Made by a program: the position numbers and the translations under genes. From Chryseobacterium sp. LAM-KRS1 (lineage in GTDB: Bacteria; Bacteroidota; Bacteroidia; Flavobacteriales; Weeksellaceae): a stretch of 64,000 bases of DNA. How positions within the stretch are numbered: the stretch's first letter is position 1; the number at the start of each line of letters is the position of its first letter. Under the pieces are notes generated by a model. It did no database searches. It was not told the origin of the DNA and saw nothing but the letters and a program-made list of their open reading frames with translations. The stretch is taken from positions 496,001-560,000 of the forward strand of contig NZ_JAAOIZ010000001.1 of NCBI RefSeq assembly GCF_013184525.1. Reading direction: 5' to 3'. Below are positions 44,851 through 53,431 of the stretch, in pieces.

Positions 44851-47007
44851 ATGAAGAAAATTACAGTTGGAGCTTTATTGTTTTCAATGATGTTTGCGGG
44901 TGTTAATGCACAAACTTTAAAATCGCCGGACGGAAAGTTCGAAATGGACTTTCAGCTAAAGCAGGGAGTACCTTATTATAACTTAAAATATAATGGGGCA
45001 GTAGTTGTTGAAGATTCTAAATTGGGATTGAGATTATTTAAAGACACAGCTATTAAATTTGCCTCTGAAATTGCAAAAGCAGAAGACGCTAAATTTGACC
45101 TGAATAACGGGTTTACCAAGACAGATGAGAAAAGGGATTCTAAAAATGAAACCTGGCAGCCTGTACTTGGAGAAAAGAAAAACTATATCAATAACTATAA
45201 TGAATTAGCTGTTACGCTTAATCAGGCTTCCACAGACAGAAGCATTGTGGTAAAATTCAGGTTGTTTAATGACGGATTAGGTTTCCGATATGAATTCCCA
45301 CAACAGAAGAACCTTAATTATTTTGTGATCAGAGAGGAAGATTCTGAAATTGATTTTCCGACAGATATGAAAGCATGGTGGATTGTGGCTGATTATGATT
45401 CTCAGGAGTACCAATATCAGGAAACAAAAATTTCCGAAATCCCGGGTCGATGGGACAAAGCGTTTGATGCCAATGCTTCTCAGTCATTGGTTAAAAATGC
45501 AGTTCAGTCTCCTTTAATGTTAAAGAAAGAAGGTAAAAGTCCTTTATACGTTAATGTAGCTGAAGCAGCGGTTTTGGATTATCCTGCTTCGCATCTGGAA
45601 GTGGATGCTAAGAATTTTAAATTTAAAACGCATCTTACAGCCGACAGACAAGGCGCGAAAGGATATATTCAAACTCCTTCTGTTACGCCATGGAGAACGA
45701 TTATAGTATCTCCAAAAGCAGAAGAGGTAATGGACTCAAAAATGATATTTAATCTTAATGAGCCGACTAAATATACCGATACTTCTTATATTCACCCTAC
45801 AAAATATATGGGTGTGTGGTGGGAAATGATCATCGGAAAATCCCAATGGGCTTATTCTACGGCAGAAAATGTTCATTTAGGTAAAACCGATTTTACCAAA
45901 TTAACTCCAAACGGAAAGCATGCTGCGAACAATACTAAAGTTAAAGAGTATATCGACTTTGCTGCTGAAAACGGATTTCAGGGACTTCTGATCGAAGGTT
46001 GGAATATCGGTTGGGAAGACTGGTTTGGACATTCAAAGGAATTTGTTTTTGACTTCATTACACCTTATCCGGATTTTGATATCAAAATGCTGAATGATTA
46101 TGCCCATTCCAAAGGGATCAAATTGATCATGCATCATGAAACTTCAGGTTCGGCAACCAATTATGAAAGATGGTCCGATAAAGCTTTCCAGTTAATGAAT
46201 AAATATGGATACGATGCTGTAAAAACAGGATATGTAGGAGATATTATTCCAAGAGGAGAGCATCATTATTCTCAGTGGACGATCAATCATTTTTACAGAA
46301 TTGCAGAGAAAGCGAATGAATATAAGATCATGGTTAATTCTCATGAATCTGTACGTCCGACAGGAGAAAGCCGTACCTATCCGAATTACATTTCCGCAGA
46401 AGCAGCCCGTGGAACGGAATATGAGGCATTTGGAGGAAATAATGCAGATCATCAAACCATTTTACCATTTACAAGATGGATGGGAGGCTCAATGGATTAT
46501 ACTCCGGGAATTTTCCAGACTAAACTGGATTATTACTTCCCAGGTGATAAACGATTTGTAAAGACTACTTTGGTAAAACAGCTGGCATTATATGTTACCA
46601 TGTATATGCCGCTTCAGATGGCTGCCGATCTACCTGAGAATTACAAGAAGCATATGGATGCTTTCCAGTTTATCAAAGATGTAGCAGCGGATTGGGACGA
46701 TACAAAAATCCTGGCAGCAGAGCCTGGAGATTACGTAATTACAGCCAGAAAAGCTAAAGGAACCGACAATTGGTTCGTGGGTGGAATTACAGATGAGAAC
46801 AAACGTGAATACACAGTAGACTTCTCTTTCCTGGATAAAGGTCAGAAATATGAGGCAACAATTTATGAAGACGGTAAAGACGCTGATTATATTAATAATC
46901 CTCAGAGCTATAACATCTACAAAAAACAGATTACAAGCAAGTCTAAAATCAATTTTAAAATGGTAAGAAGTGGTGGTTTTGCAATCTCCATTAAGCCCAT
47001 AAAATAA
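44851..47007 (+). CDS. susB: glycoside hydrolase family 97 alpha-glucosidase (SusB-like)
   Basis: A 718-residue periplasmic GH97 enzyme that releases glucose from malto-oligosaccharides. A signal peptide (LLFSMMFAGVNAQ) precedes an N-terminal beta-sandwich to about residue 300. The TIM-barrel region holds YMGVWWEMIIGKSQWAYST, GLLIEGWNIGWEDW, IKLIMHHETSGSATNYE and SHESVRPTGESRTYPN, which contain the carboxylates used for calcium binding and catalysis in SusB. Individual residues are not assigned here. Placement after SusCDE matches the Bacteroides starch system. Confidence 0.94.
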   Translation: MKKITVGALLFSMMFAGVNAQTLKSPDGKFEMDFQLKQGVPYYNLKYNGAVVVEDSKLGLRLFKDTAIKFASEIAKAEDAKFDLNNGFTKTDEKRDSKNETWQPVLGEKKNYINNYNELAVTLNQASTDRSIVVKFRLFNDGLGFRYEFPQQKNLNYFVIREEDSEIDFPTDMKAWWIVADYDSQEYQYQETKISEIPGRWDKAFDANASQSLVKNAVQSPLMLKKEGKSPLYVNVAEAAVLDYPASHLEVDAKNFKFKTHLTADRQGAKGYIQTPSVTPWRTIIVSPKAEEVMDSKMIFNLNEPTKYTDTSYIHPTKYMGVWWEMIIGKSQWAYSTAENVHLGKTDFTKLTPNGKHAANNTKVKEYIDFAAENGFQGLLIEGWNIGWEDWFGHSKEFVFDFITPYPDFDIKMLNDYAHSKGIKLIMHHETSGSATNYERWSDKAFQLMNKYGYDAVKTGYVGDIIPRGEHHYSQWTINHFYRIAEKANEYKIMVNSHESVRPTGESRTYPNYISAEAARGTEYEAFGGNNADHQTILPFTRWMGGSMDYTPGIFQTKLDYYFPGDKRFVKTTLVKQLALYVTMYMPLQMAADLPENYKKHMDAFQFIKDVAADWDDTKILAAEPGDYVITARKAKGTDNWFVGGITDENKREYTVDFSFLDKGQKYEATIYEDGKDADYINNPQSYNIYKKQITSKSKINFKMVRSGGFAISIKPIK

Positions 47008-47031
47008 ATTTTAAGAACCAACTTAAAACTT

Positions 47032-47068
47032 AAACCTTACAGGTACATGATTCCTGTAAGGTTTTTTT
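47032..47068 (+). terminator. terminator or attenuator between GH97 and GH13 genes
   Basis: AACCTTACAGG / CCTGTAAGGTT arms around a 9-base loop, followed by seven T residues, in the 74-base gap between the two hydrolase genes. Confidence 0.8.
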
Positions 47069-47081
47069 AAACCAGTCCATT

Positions 47082-48944
47082 ATGAAAAAACTATATATAA
47101 TATTAGCTCTTTTGACAGGTTGCTTTGCTTTTTCCCAGTTGAAAACATTAGAAAGAGTAGAGCCTGCATTTTGGTGGAAAGGGATGAAAAATCCTGAGCT
47201 TCAGTTATTGATTTATGGAAAGAACATCGCAGATTATGGGATTGAGCTGTCCAATGGTATTAGAATTAAAGATATTCGGAAAGTTGAGAACCCAAACTAT
47301 CTCTTCGTTACCATTAATACGGATGAAATTAATGCTTCTGAGTTTAAAATCAACATAAAAAGAGGAACTGAAAATATAGCTTCTTATTCTTATGAACTCA
47401 GACAAAGAAATCCCAATTCAGCCAACAGGGAGTCCTTTACCTCTAAAGATGTGATGTATCTGATCATGCCGGATCGTTTTGCTAATGGTGATGAGAAGAA
47501 CGATTCTCAGCCTGATCTTACTGAAAAAGCAAACAGAAAGCTTCCCAATGGAAGGCATGGTGGCGACCTCCGCGGTATTATCAATAATCTTGATTATATC
47601 CAGAATTTAGGTGCTACATCCGTATGGCTAACTCCGGTTACTGAAGATAATGAAAAAGTATATTCTTATCATGGATATTCACAAACAGATCTTTATAAAA
47701 TCGATGGACGTTATGGTACCAACGAAGATTACCGTGAACTGTCCCGTGAACTGAATAAGCGGAATATGAAACTTGTTTTGGATTATGTTACCAACCACTG
47801 GGGAGTTTCACACTGGATGATCAGGGATCTGCCAACCAAAGATTGGATCCATTGGTTTGATGAAGGAGAAAAAGGCTTCTATCGTTCGAATTATAAAACA
47901 ACGACTCAGTTTGATACCAATGCATCTGATATTGATACAAAATATGCTTTGGATGGATGGTTTGATAAAACAATGCCCGACATCAACCAAAAAAATCCTT
48001 TGGTTCTGAAATATCTCATCCAGAATGCAATCTGGTGGATCGAATATGCCGAGCTGGGAGGTTTTCGTGTGGATACCTATCCTTATAACGATAAAGAAGC
48101 GATGGCAAAATGGGCAAAAGCCATTACTGATGAATATCCGAAATTTAATATTGTTGGTGAAACGTGGTTATATACGGCCGGTCAGATTTCGGCCTGGCAG
48201 AAAGATTCAAAAACAGGAGAAGCTGCTCACTATAATTCCAATTTACCTTCTGTAATGGATTTTATGCTGTATGGGGATCTATCTAAAGCATTTACTGAAA
48301 AAAATGGTTGGGATAGCGGGCTGATTAAATTGTATAACGTATTTACCAGTGATTTCCTGTATCCTGATATTGATAATATAATGGTCTTTTTCGAAAATCA
48401 TGATACCGAGAGATGGAATGAAATTTTTAATGCTGACCCGGATGCGTACAAAATGGCTTTAACAGTAATTTCAACTGTCCGGGGAATTCCGCAAATATAT
48501 TATGGTTCTGAAATAGGAATGAAGGGGGATAAAAAGAAAGGAGGAGATGCCGATATTCGCAGAGACTTTCCGGGAGGATGGAAATCAGACAGTCAAAATG
48601 CTTTTAATCCTTCAACCCAAACGGAAAAGCAAAAGGAATTCTACACTTTTACCCAAAAACTTCTGAACTGGAGAAAAGGGAAAGAGGTTATTCATACGGG
48701 AAAAACCAAAAATTATATTCCCCAAGACAATGTTTTCGTATATTTCAGGTATAATGAAAAAGACAGTGTTATGATTGTTTTAAATAATAATAAAAAAGAG
48801 CAGGTTTTGGATTTAAAACGATTTGCTGAATCTATAGGCACCATTAAAAAGGGAAAAGATATCATTTCAGGGAAGGAATTTTCATTACAGAACACCATCA
48901 CCATACCTGCAAAAACATCGCTTGTGATTGAATTACAAAAATAA
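47082..48944 (+). CDS. susA: GH13 alpha-amylase family enzyme, SusA/neopullulanase-like
   Basis: A 620-residue secreted GH13 enzyme. A signal peptide (ILALLTGCFAFSQ) and an N-terminal beta domain (about 22-120, cyclomaltodextrinase-like) precede the catalytic barrel. The four conserved regions are LDYVTNHWG, GGFRVDTYPY (nucleophile Asp), NIVGETWLYT (acid/base Glu) and MVFFENHDTER (stabilising Asp). The C-terminal beta domain ends at KTSLVIEL. It should cut imported maltodextrins or pullulan in the periplasm; its substrate spectrum is inferred from SusA relatives. Confidence 0.93.
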   Translation: MKKLYIILALLTGCFAFSQLKTLERVEPAFWWKGMKNPELQLLIYGKNIADYGIELSNGIRIKDIRKVENPNYLFVTINTDEINASEFKINIKRGTENIASYSYELRQRNPNSANRESFTSKDVMYLIMPDRFANGDEKNDSQPDLTEKANRKLPNGRHGGDLRGIINNLDYIQNLGATSVWLTPVTEDNEKVYSYHGYSQTDLYKIDGRYGTNEDYRELSRELNKRNMKLVLDYVTNHWGVSHWMIRDLPTKDWIHWFDEGEKGFYRSNYKTTTQFDTNASDIDTKYALDGWFDKTMPDINQKNPLVLKYLIQNAIWWIEYAELGGFRVDTYPYNDKEAMAKWAKAITDEYPKFNIVGETWLYTAGQISAWQKDSKTGEAAHYNSNLPSVMDFMLYGDLSKAFTEKNGWDSGLIKLYNVFTSDFLYPDIDNIMVFFENHDTERWNEIFNADPDAYKMALTVISTVRGIPQIYYGSEIGMKGDKKKGGDADIRRDFPGGWKSDSQNAFNPSTQTEKQKEFYTFTQKLLNWRKGKEVIHTGKTKNYIPQDNVFVYFRYNEKDSVMIVLNNNKKEQVLDLKRFAESIGTIKKGKDIISGKEFSLQNTITIPAKTSLVIELQK

Positions 48945-48970
48945 TGACATCAAATATCTTAAATTAGAAT

Positions 48971-49486
48971 ATGAAAAAAATAACAATCATTTATACGCTG
49001 GTACTCCTGGTGTTTACTATCAACTATTTTTCAGCGCAGTCTAAATTCGAGAAAGATAAAGCTGAGATCGGAACCATGCTCGACGGGTTCAATATTGCTG
49101 CTGCCAAAGCAGATTATACCGCATATTTTAATTATTTTGCTGATGAGTCCACATTCATCGGGACTGATGCTACAGAAGTTTGGGATAAGAAAGCTTTTAT
49201 GATTTGGGCTAAGCCGTATTTTGATAAAAAGAAGACCTGGAATTTTACTGCTTTGAAAAGAAATGTGTATTTCAGTAAAGACGGTAAACTAGCCTGGTTT
49301 GATGAATTACTGGATACGCAGATGAAAATCTGCCGTGGTTCCGGTGTGGTGGAAAAAATAAACGGAAGCTGGAAAGTAAAACAATATGTCCTTTCCGTAA
49401 CGGTTCCAAATGATGTAATAGATAAAGTGGTGGCTGAAAAGGCACCGATTGAGGATGTGCTTTTGCAGCAATTGAAAACCAAATAA
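48971..49486 (+). CDS. secreted NTF2/SnoaL-like protein within the sus locus
   Basis: A 171-residue protein with a signal peptide (LVLLVFTINYFSAQ). The SnoaL_3-type fold is suggested by AAKADYTAYFNYFADESTFIGTDATEVWDKKAF and by the closing VVEKINGSWKVKQYVLSVTVP. It lies between the amylase gene (26 bases) and the sugar permease gene (6 bases), so it belongs to the same transcript. A direct role in glycan use is plausible from position only; no catalytic or sugar-binding residues are identified. Confidence 0.75.
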   Translation: MKKITIIYTLVLLVFTINYFSAQSKFEKDKAEIGTMLDGFNIAAAKADYTAYFNYFADESTFIGTDATEVWDKKAFMIWAKPYFDKKKTWNFTALKRNVYFSKDGKLAWFDELLDTQMKICRGSGVVEKINGSWKVKQYVLSVTVPNDVIDKVVAEKAPIEDVLLQQLKTK

Positions 49487-49492
49487 CAGACA

Positions 49493-50875
49493 ATGGCTAA
49501 AAAAGTAAAACCGAATCTTTCCATGGCTCAGATCATCAATATGAGTATGGGATTTTTAGGGATTCAGATGGCTTTTGGTTTACAAAACGGAAATGCCAGC
49601 CGGATTCTTGCCAACTTTGGAGCAGATGTTCACGAGCTTTCCTGGTTTTGGTTGGTCGCTCCCGTTACCGGATTGATTGTTCAGCCTATTATCGGTCACA
49701 TGGGGGATAATACCTGGAGCCCATTGGGAAGAAGGAAGCCTTACTTCTTAATAGGAGCCATTTTGTGCGCAATAGGCCTGGTACTACTTCCCAATGCTGC
49801 TTCCGCAACCCATATGATGGCAGCAAATGTCTTATTATTAGCTGTTATATTTTTGGCCATGATGGATGCATCCATCAATGTTGCAATGGAACCGTTCCGT
49901 GCGCTGGTAGGGGATATGCTTCCAAAACATCAGGGAACAATCGGATTTTCTGTTCAGACAATACTGATAGGAATCGGAGCGGTTATCGGGTCCTATTTGC
50001 CGGATTGGTTAACTCAACTTGGAATTTCCAACGTTGCTCAGCCTGGTTTTGTAGCGGATAATGTAATTTATGCCTTTTATATCGGAGCAGGGTTTTTACT
50101 GGCAAGCATACTGTATACCATAGTGAGTACAAAGGAATATTCCCCAGAGGAGTTTGCAGAATTTGAAAATGGAAAAGAAATGGTTCAAGAGCCATCTAAA
50201 TTTACTGATATCTTCAAAGATTTTGCTAAAATACCTTTGCTTATGAAGAAATTAGGTGCAGTTCAGTTTTTTTCATGGTTTGCTCTTTTTACGATGTGGG
50301 TATTTACCACAAGTGCTTTGGCAACACATCATTTCGGACTGTCCCCGCAGGATACTCATTCAGCTGAATTCAATAGGGCTGGCGATCTTACAGGAAAATT
50401 GTTTGGATATTATAACTTGTGGGCAATTCCGTTTGCTTTTCTGCTCACCCCAATCGCCAAATTAATCGGAAAAAAACAAACTCATGCATTAGCTCTTTTT
50501 TGTGGAGGGATAGGACTGATTTCTATGTACTTTATCAAAGATGTAAGTTATCTGAAAATCTCAATGATAGGATTAGGCTTTGCCTGGGCAAGTATTTTAG
50601 CAATGCCTTATGCGATGCTGATTGATGCTATTCCTCAAAAGAAAATGGGAGTATACATGGGAATCTTTAATTTCTTTATTGTAATTCCTCAGATTATCAA
50701 CGGTCTTTTTGGTGGGCCTATTGTAAGCGGACTCTTTGGGAATTATGCAATTGGGTATGTTGTTGTAGGAGGTGTTTGTATGTTGCTTGGAGCTGTCCTT
50801 ACGATGATTTTTATTAAATCTGAAGATGAAACACCTAAAGAAATTGAAGAAGAAATTCAACAGGTCCATTTTTAA
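49493..50875 (+). CDS. SLC45/GPH-type MFS sugar transporter (MalY-like)
   Basis: A 460-residue 12-TM permease resembling the SLC45/GPH sugar transporters. Its N-terminal motif LSMAQIINMSMGFLGIQMAFGLQNG and the loop GDNTWSPLGRRKPYFLIGAIL (RRK after TM2) match maltose transporters such as MalY of Caulobacter-type PULs. The inner-membrane partner of the SusCD system, it probably imports maltose or maltodextrin. It is the last gene of the locus. The C-terminus is acidic. Repeats follow. Confidence 0.88.
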   Translation: MAKKVKPNLSMAQIINMSMGFLGIQMAFGLQNGNASRILANFGADVHELSWFWLVAPVTGLIVQPIIGHMGDNTWSPLGRRKPYFLIGAILCAIGLVLLPNAASATHMMAANVLLLAVIFLAMMDASINVAMEPFRALVGDMLPKHQGTIGFSVQTILIGIGAVIGSYLPDWLTQLGISNVAQPGFVADNVIYAFYIGAGFLLASILYTIVSTKEYSPEEFAEFENGKEMVQEPSKFTDIFKDFAKIPLLMKKLGAVQFFSWFALFTMWVFTTSALATHHFGLSPQDTHSAEFNRAGDLTGKLFGYYNLWAIPFAFLLTPIAKLIGKKQTHALALFCGGIGLISMYFIKDVSYLKISMIGLGFAWASILAMPYAMLIDAIPQKKMGVYMGIFNFFIVIPQIINGLFGGPIVSGLFGNYAIGYVVVGGVCMLLGAVLTMIFIKSEDETPKEIEEEIQQVHF

Positions 50876-50953
50876 TTTTATATTAGTAATAATATATCAG
50901 ATATTAGAAGTTAGAAGGCAGCAATACAATTATGTCGAAAAATATATCAATAG

Positions 50954-51005
50954 AAGCGGGCTTTAGTCCGCTTTTCTAATTTATACAAATAGCTTTAGCC
51001 AAAAT
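50954..51005 (+). repeat. REP-like module, copy 1
   Basis: Palindrome AAGCGGGCTTTAGTCCGCTT, then about 18 bases, then AGCTTTAGCCAAAA. The first hairpin followed by TTTCT may also end the sus transcript. Same layout and orientation as the copy at 51253. Confidence 0.6.
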
Positions 51006-51252
51006 ATAGTTTAAATTACAGATTTATTCATCATAAATGAAGTTTGCAACTGTTCCATAAAATTGATGAGATTATTTAATATATCTATATTCAAAGAGAA
51101 TAATAGCTCAATTATACATCTGCAATTTTAGAATCTCTGATTGCCCCCTTATGCTGATTATTTTCGCTTTACTTTTCTATCTTAACGAAATCCAAAATTA
51201 AGGAAGCTTTTTAACCTTTCTACAAAAAATACTAATCCTCCTGTAATGAAAA

Positions 51253-51306
51253 AGGTGGGTTTAAACCCACCTCAACAATAAGAGTATAAAAACGGCTTAG
51301 CCAAAA
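51253..51306 (+). repeat. REP-like module, copy 2
   Basis: Perfect palindrome AGGTGGGTTTAAACCCACCT, then about 21 bases, then GGCTTAGCCAAAA. Aligns in order with the module at 50954. The palindrome arms differ in sequence but keep the GG...TT...A...CC pattern. Confidence 0.6.
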
Positions 51307-51332
51307 CTTACATTTTTATTAGCTCAATTGAA

Positions 51333-51929
51333 TTATACCAGTTCTTCAATCTCAGCAATTACTTTTGATAAATTTGTTTCTTTCAACTGTGGAACCATGG
51401 TTCCCTCAGATTTGAAAACTTTGATATCCGTAATACCGATGAAACCGAATAAGGTTTTTAAGTAGGTTTCCATATTTTCAATAAGTCCATTTTCATACAC
51501 ACCTCCGGATGCGAAATTCAGGTATATTTTTTTATTTTGCAGAAGACCTTTTGGAACCCCGTCAATATAAGAAAATGTTTTCCCTGCAACAGATATGCTA
51601 TCGATCCAGGATTTTAAAGTTGACGGAAAACTGAAATTATAAAAAGGAACTCCTATAACAATAATATCTGCATCCTGAACTTCTTTTAATGCTTCGTTAG
51701 AATATTTTGAAGCTTCTTTCTGTTCATCATTCTTTTCCTCATCCGGAATTCTTGAAGCACTAAAATGATGAATCTCCAGATGGGGGATAGGATTTAAACC
51801 AAGATCACGGACAACAACCGTGCTCCCGGGATTTTTATCCAGTAATTGATTGATAACAGTCTGAGATAATTTATTGCTTATAGAATTTTCTCCTACAATA
51901 CTTGTTTTGATATTTAAAATGTTAGCCAT
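51333..51929 (-). CDS. azoR: FMN-dependent NADH-azoreductase
   Basis: A 198-residue flavodoxin-fold quinone/azo reductase, two-electron reducing quinones or azo compounds with NADH. Family hallmarks are the N-terminal NILNIKTSI strand, the FMN-contact VVVRDLGLNPIPHL, and VPFYNFSFPSTLKSWIDSI. Divergent from an HxlR regulator 90 bases away. In B. subtilis, an HxlR-type YodB regulates azoR1, so local control is likely. Confidence 0.93.
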   Translation of the reverse strand: MANILNIKTSIVGENSISNKLSQTVINQLLDKNPGSTVVVRDLGLNPIPHLEIHHFSASRIPDEEKNDEQKEASKYSNEALKEVQDADIIVIGVPFYNFSFPSTLKSWIDSISVAGKTFSYIDGVPKGLLQNKKIYLNFASGGVYENGLIENMETYLKTLFGFIGITDIKVFKSEGTMVPQLKETNLSKVIAEIEELV

Positions 51930-51977
51930 TTTGTTTAAATTTTTTTGTTTTTATTAATGTCAAAATTATTGTAAATT

Positions 51978-51991
51978 TACTTTCAAAAGTA
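51978..51991. promoter_or_regulatory. palindrome between azoR and HxlR gene
   Basis: TACTTT CA AAAGTA is a perfect inverted repeat in the 90-base divergent region, 29 bases before the HxlR start. Similar short palindromes are targets of YodB-like HxlR regulators. Candidate operator. Confidence 0.45.
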
Positions 51992-52019
51992 TAGTGGTTA
52001 CCTAAAGGAAAGTGGAATA

Positions 52020-52406
52020 ATGGAAAAACAACATAATCATAAAGATTGTACAAAGGCTCTTAAACCTGTTCAGGATACATTGGATGTCATTAATGGGAAA
52101 TGGAAATTACAGATCATCATTTCTTTGAATGCCGGAAATAAGCGTTTCACAGAGATTGAACGTAGCATTCCCAAGCTTACTTCGAAAGTTTTAGCCAAAG
52201 AATTAAAGGAATTAGAACAAAATGGTTTGCTTGAAAGGGTTGTGAAGGATACATATCCTGTTTCTATTGAATACTTACCGACGGAATATACAAAAACACT
52301 TCACCCTGTGGTAGAATCATTGGGAAATTGGGGTAAAAATCACCGTCAGCATATCTTTGGGACAACAATTGAAGAAGAGGCGAAGAATGACGATGTGGCT
52401 GAATAG
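52020..52406 (+). CDS. HxlR family transcriptional regulator
   Basis: A 128-residue winged-helix regulator. The HxlR core is VINGKWKLQIIISLNAGNKRFTEIER and LTSKVLAKELKELEQNGLLER. Cys10, just before the DNA-binding domain, occupies the place of the redox-sensing N-terminal cysteine of YodB. This would fit a quinone- or diamide-sensing repressor of azoR, but oxidation chemistry is inferred. The sequence downstream is repeat-rich and leads to pirin. Confidence 0.9.
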   Translation: MEKQHNHKDCTKALKPVQDTLDVINGKWKLQIIISLNAGNKRFTEIERSIPKLTSKVLAKELKELEQNGLLERVVKDTYPVSIEYLPTEYTKTLHPVVESLGNWGKNHRQHIFGTTIEEEAKNDDVAE

Positions 52407-52625
52407 ATGAAAAGCAAAATGGCAAAAATGCCGAAAGGCGAAAAGTCAGAACAGTTAAATCGTTTAATCGCTAGGAATGTTTGTTGAAAAAAGTTTTTAT
52501 CAAAGGGTGAAAGTTGTTCATCGACAAAGATGGCGATTTTGCAGTTCCGCAATTCAGCGATTTTGCCTTTTCACCTTTCAACGATTTCACCTTTTTTCCT
52601 TTCTTACCCTACATCAATATCCACT
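52407..52625. repeat. long imperfect inverted repeat of GAAAAG-type units
   Basis: Left arm units such as GGCAAAAATGCCGAAAGGCGAAAAG are opposed by pyrimidine-rich right-arm units (GATTTTGCCTTTTCACCTTTC and repeats) up to about 52625. It lies between HxlR and pirin, and a reading frame running through the right arm creates a false N-terminal extension of pirin. Confidence 0.55.
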
Positions 52626-52666
52626 CCGTCTACGCTCCGTACATTTGTACCATAATTAATCACAAT

Positions 52667-53395
52667 ATGAAAACAGTATATCATAAATCAGATTCAAGAG
52701 GCCATGCTAATCATGGTTGGTTAAACAGCTACCATACTTTCAGTTTTGCAAACTATCAAAATCCTGAAAGAACAAACTTCGGAGTTTTAAGAGTGTTGAA
52801 TGACGATACCGTCTCTCAGGGAATGGGATTCGGAACACATCCTCACAGAGATATGGAAATCATTTCTATTCCATTAGAAGGAGATCTGGAGCATAAAGAT
52901 TCAATGGGTACAACGGCGGTTATCAAAAAAGGAGAGATTCAGGTAATGAGTGCCGGGACAGGTGTTCAGCATAGCGAATACAATAAAAACAAGGATGAGG
53001 AGGTGAAATTTCTTCAGATCTGGGTGTTTCCAAGAGAGCTGAATGTAGAGCCCCGATATGATCAGAAAAGCATCAAAGAAGGAGAGAAAATTAATGGTTT
53101 CCAGCAGATTCTTTCACCCAACAAAAATGATGATGGAGTGTGGATTCATCAGGATGCATGGTTTAACCTGGCTAACTTTACAAAAGGGAATGGTAAAAAC
53201 TACGTATTTAACAAAAAAGGAAATGGGGTGTATGCATTTGTTCTAAAAGGAAGTGCAAAAGTAGGCGACAGAATCTTAAATGAGAGAGACGGATTAGGAA
53301 TCTGGGATACCCAAAGCTTTAATATTGAAGCAATCGAGGACACAGAAATATTATTGATGGAAGTGCCAATGGAATTACCATCTTATCTAAAATAA
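52667..53395 (+). CDS. pirin family protein
   Basis: A 242-residue bicupin pirin. The N-terminal metal site lies in HPHRDMEIISIPLEGDLEHKDS, with a later GVQHSEYNKN segment supplying further histidine and glutamate. Pirins act as quercetin-type dioxygenases or regulators. The start at MKTVYHKSDSRG (52667) is supported by family length; the frame runs to 52514 through a repeat and is not used. Neighbours azoR and FMN reductase suggest electrophile or quinone metabolism. Confidence 0.92.
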   Translation: MKTVYHKSDSRGHANHGWLNSYHTFSFANYQNPERTNFGVLRVLNDDTVSQGMGFGTHPHRDMEIISIPLEGDLEHKDSMGTTAVIKKGEIQVMSAGTGVQHSEYNKNKDEEVKFLQIWVFPRELNVEPRYDQKSIKEGEKINGFQQILSPNKNDDGVWIHQDAWFNLANFTKGNGKNYVFNKKGNGVYAFVLKGSAKVGDRILNERDGLGIWDTQSFNIEAIEDTEILLMEVPMELPSYLK

Positions 53396-53431
53396 AAATT
53401 AAATTTGTAGACATTAAAAAAATTAAACAGA

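Larger units (their letters stand above)
50876..51332. other. non-coding gap with REP-like modules
   Basis: A 457-base stretch with no supported gene. A partial AGATATTAGAA-type arm is at about 50898-50922. Two same-orientation copies of a palindrome-spacer-palindrome module follow at 50954-51005 and 51253-51306, with about 250 bases of A/T-rich unrelated sequence between them. Details are in the two repeat entries. Confidence 0.7.

Noticed and set aside
52514-52666. N-terminal extension of the pirin frame
   Set aside because: It runs through the right arm of an inverted repeat and gives a Phe/Pro-rich stretch. Pirin family alignment starts at MKTVYHKSD.
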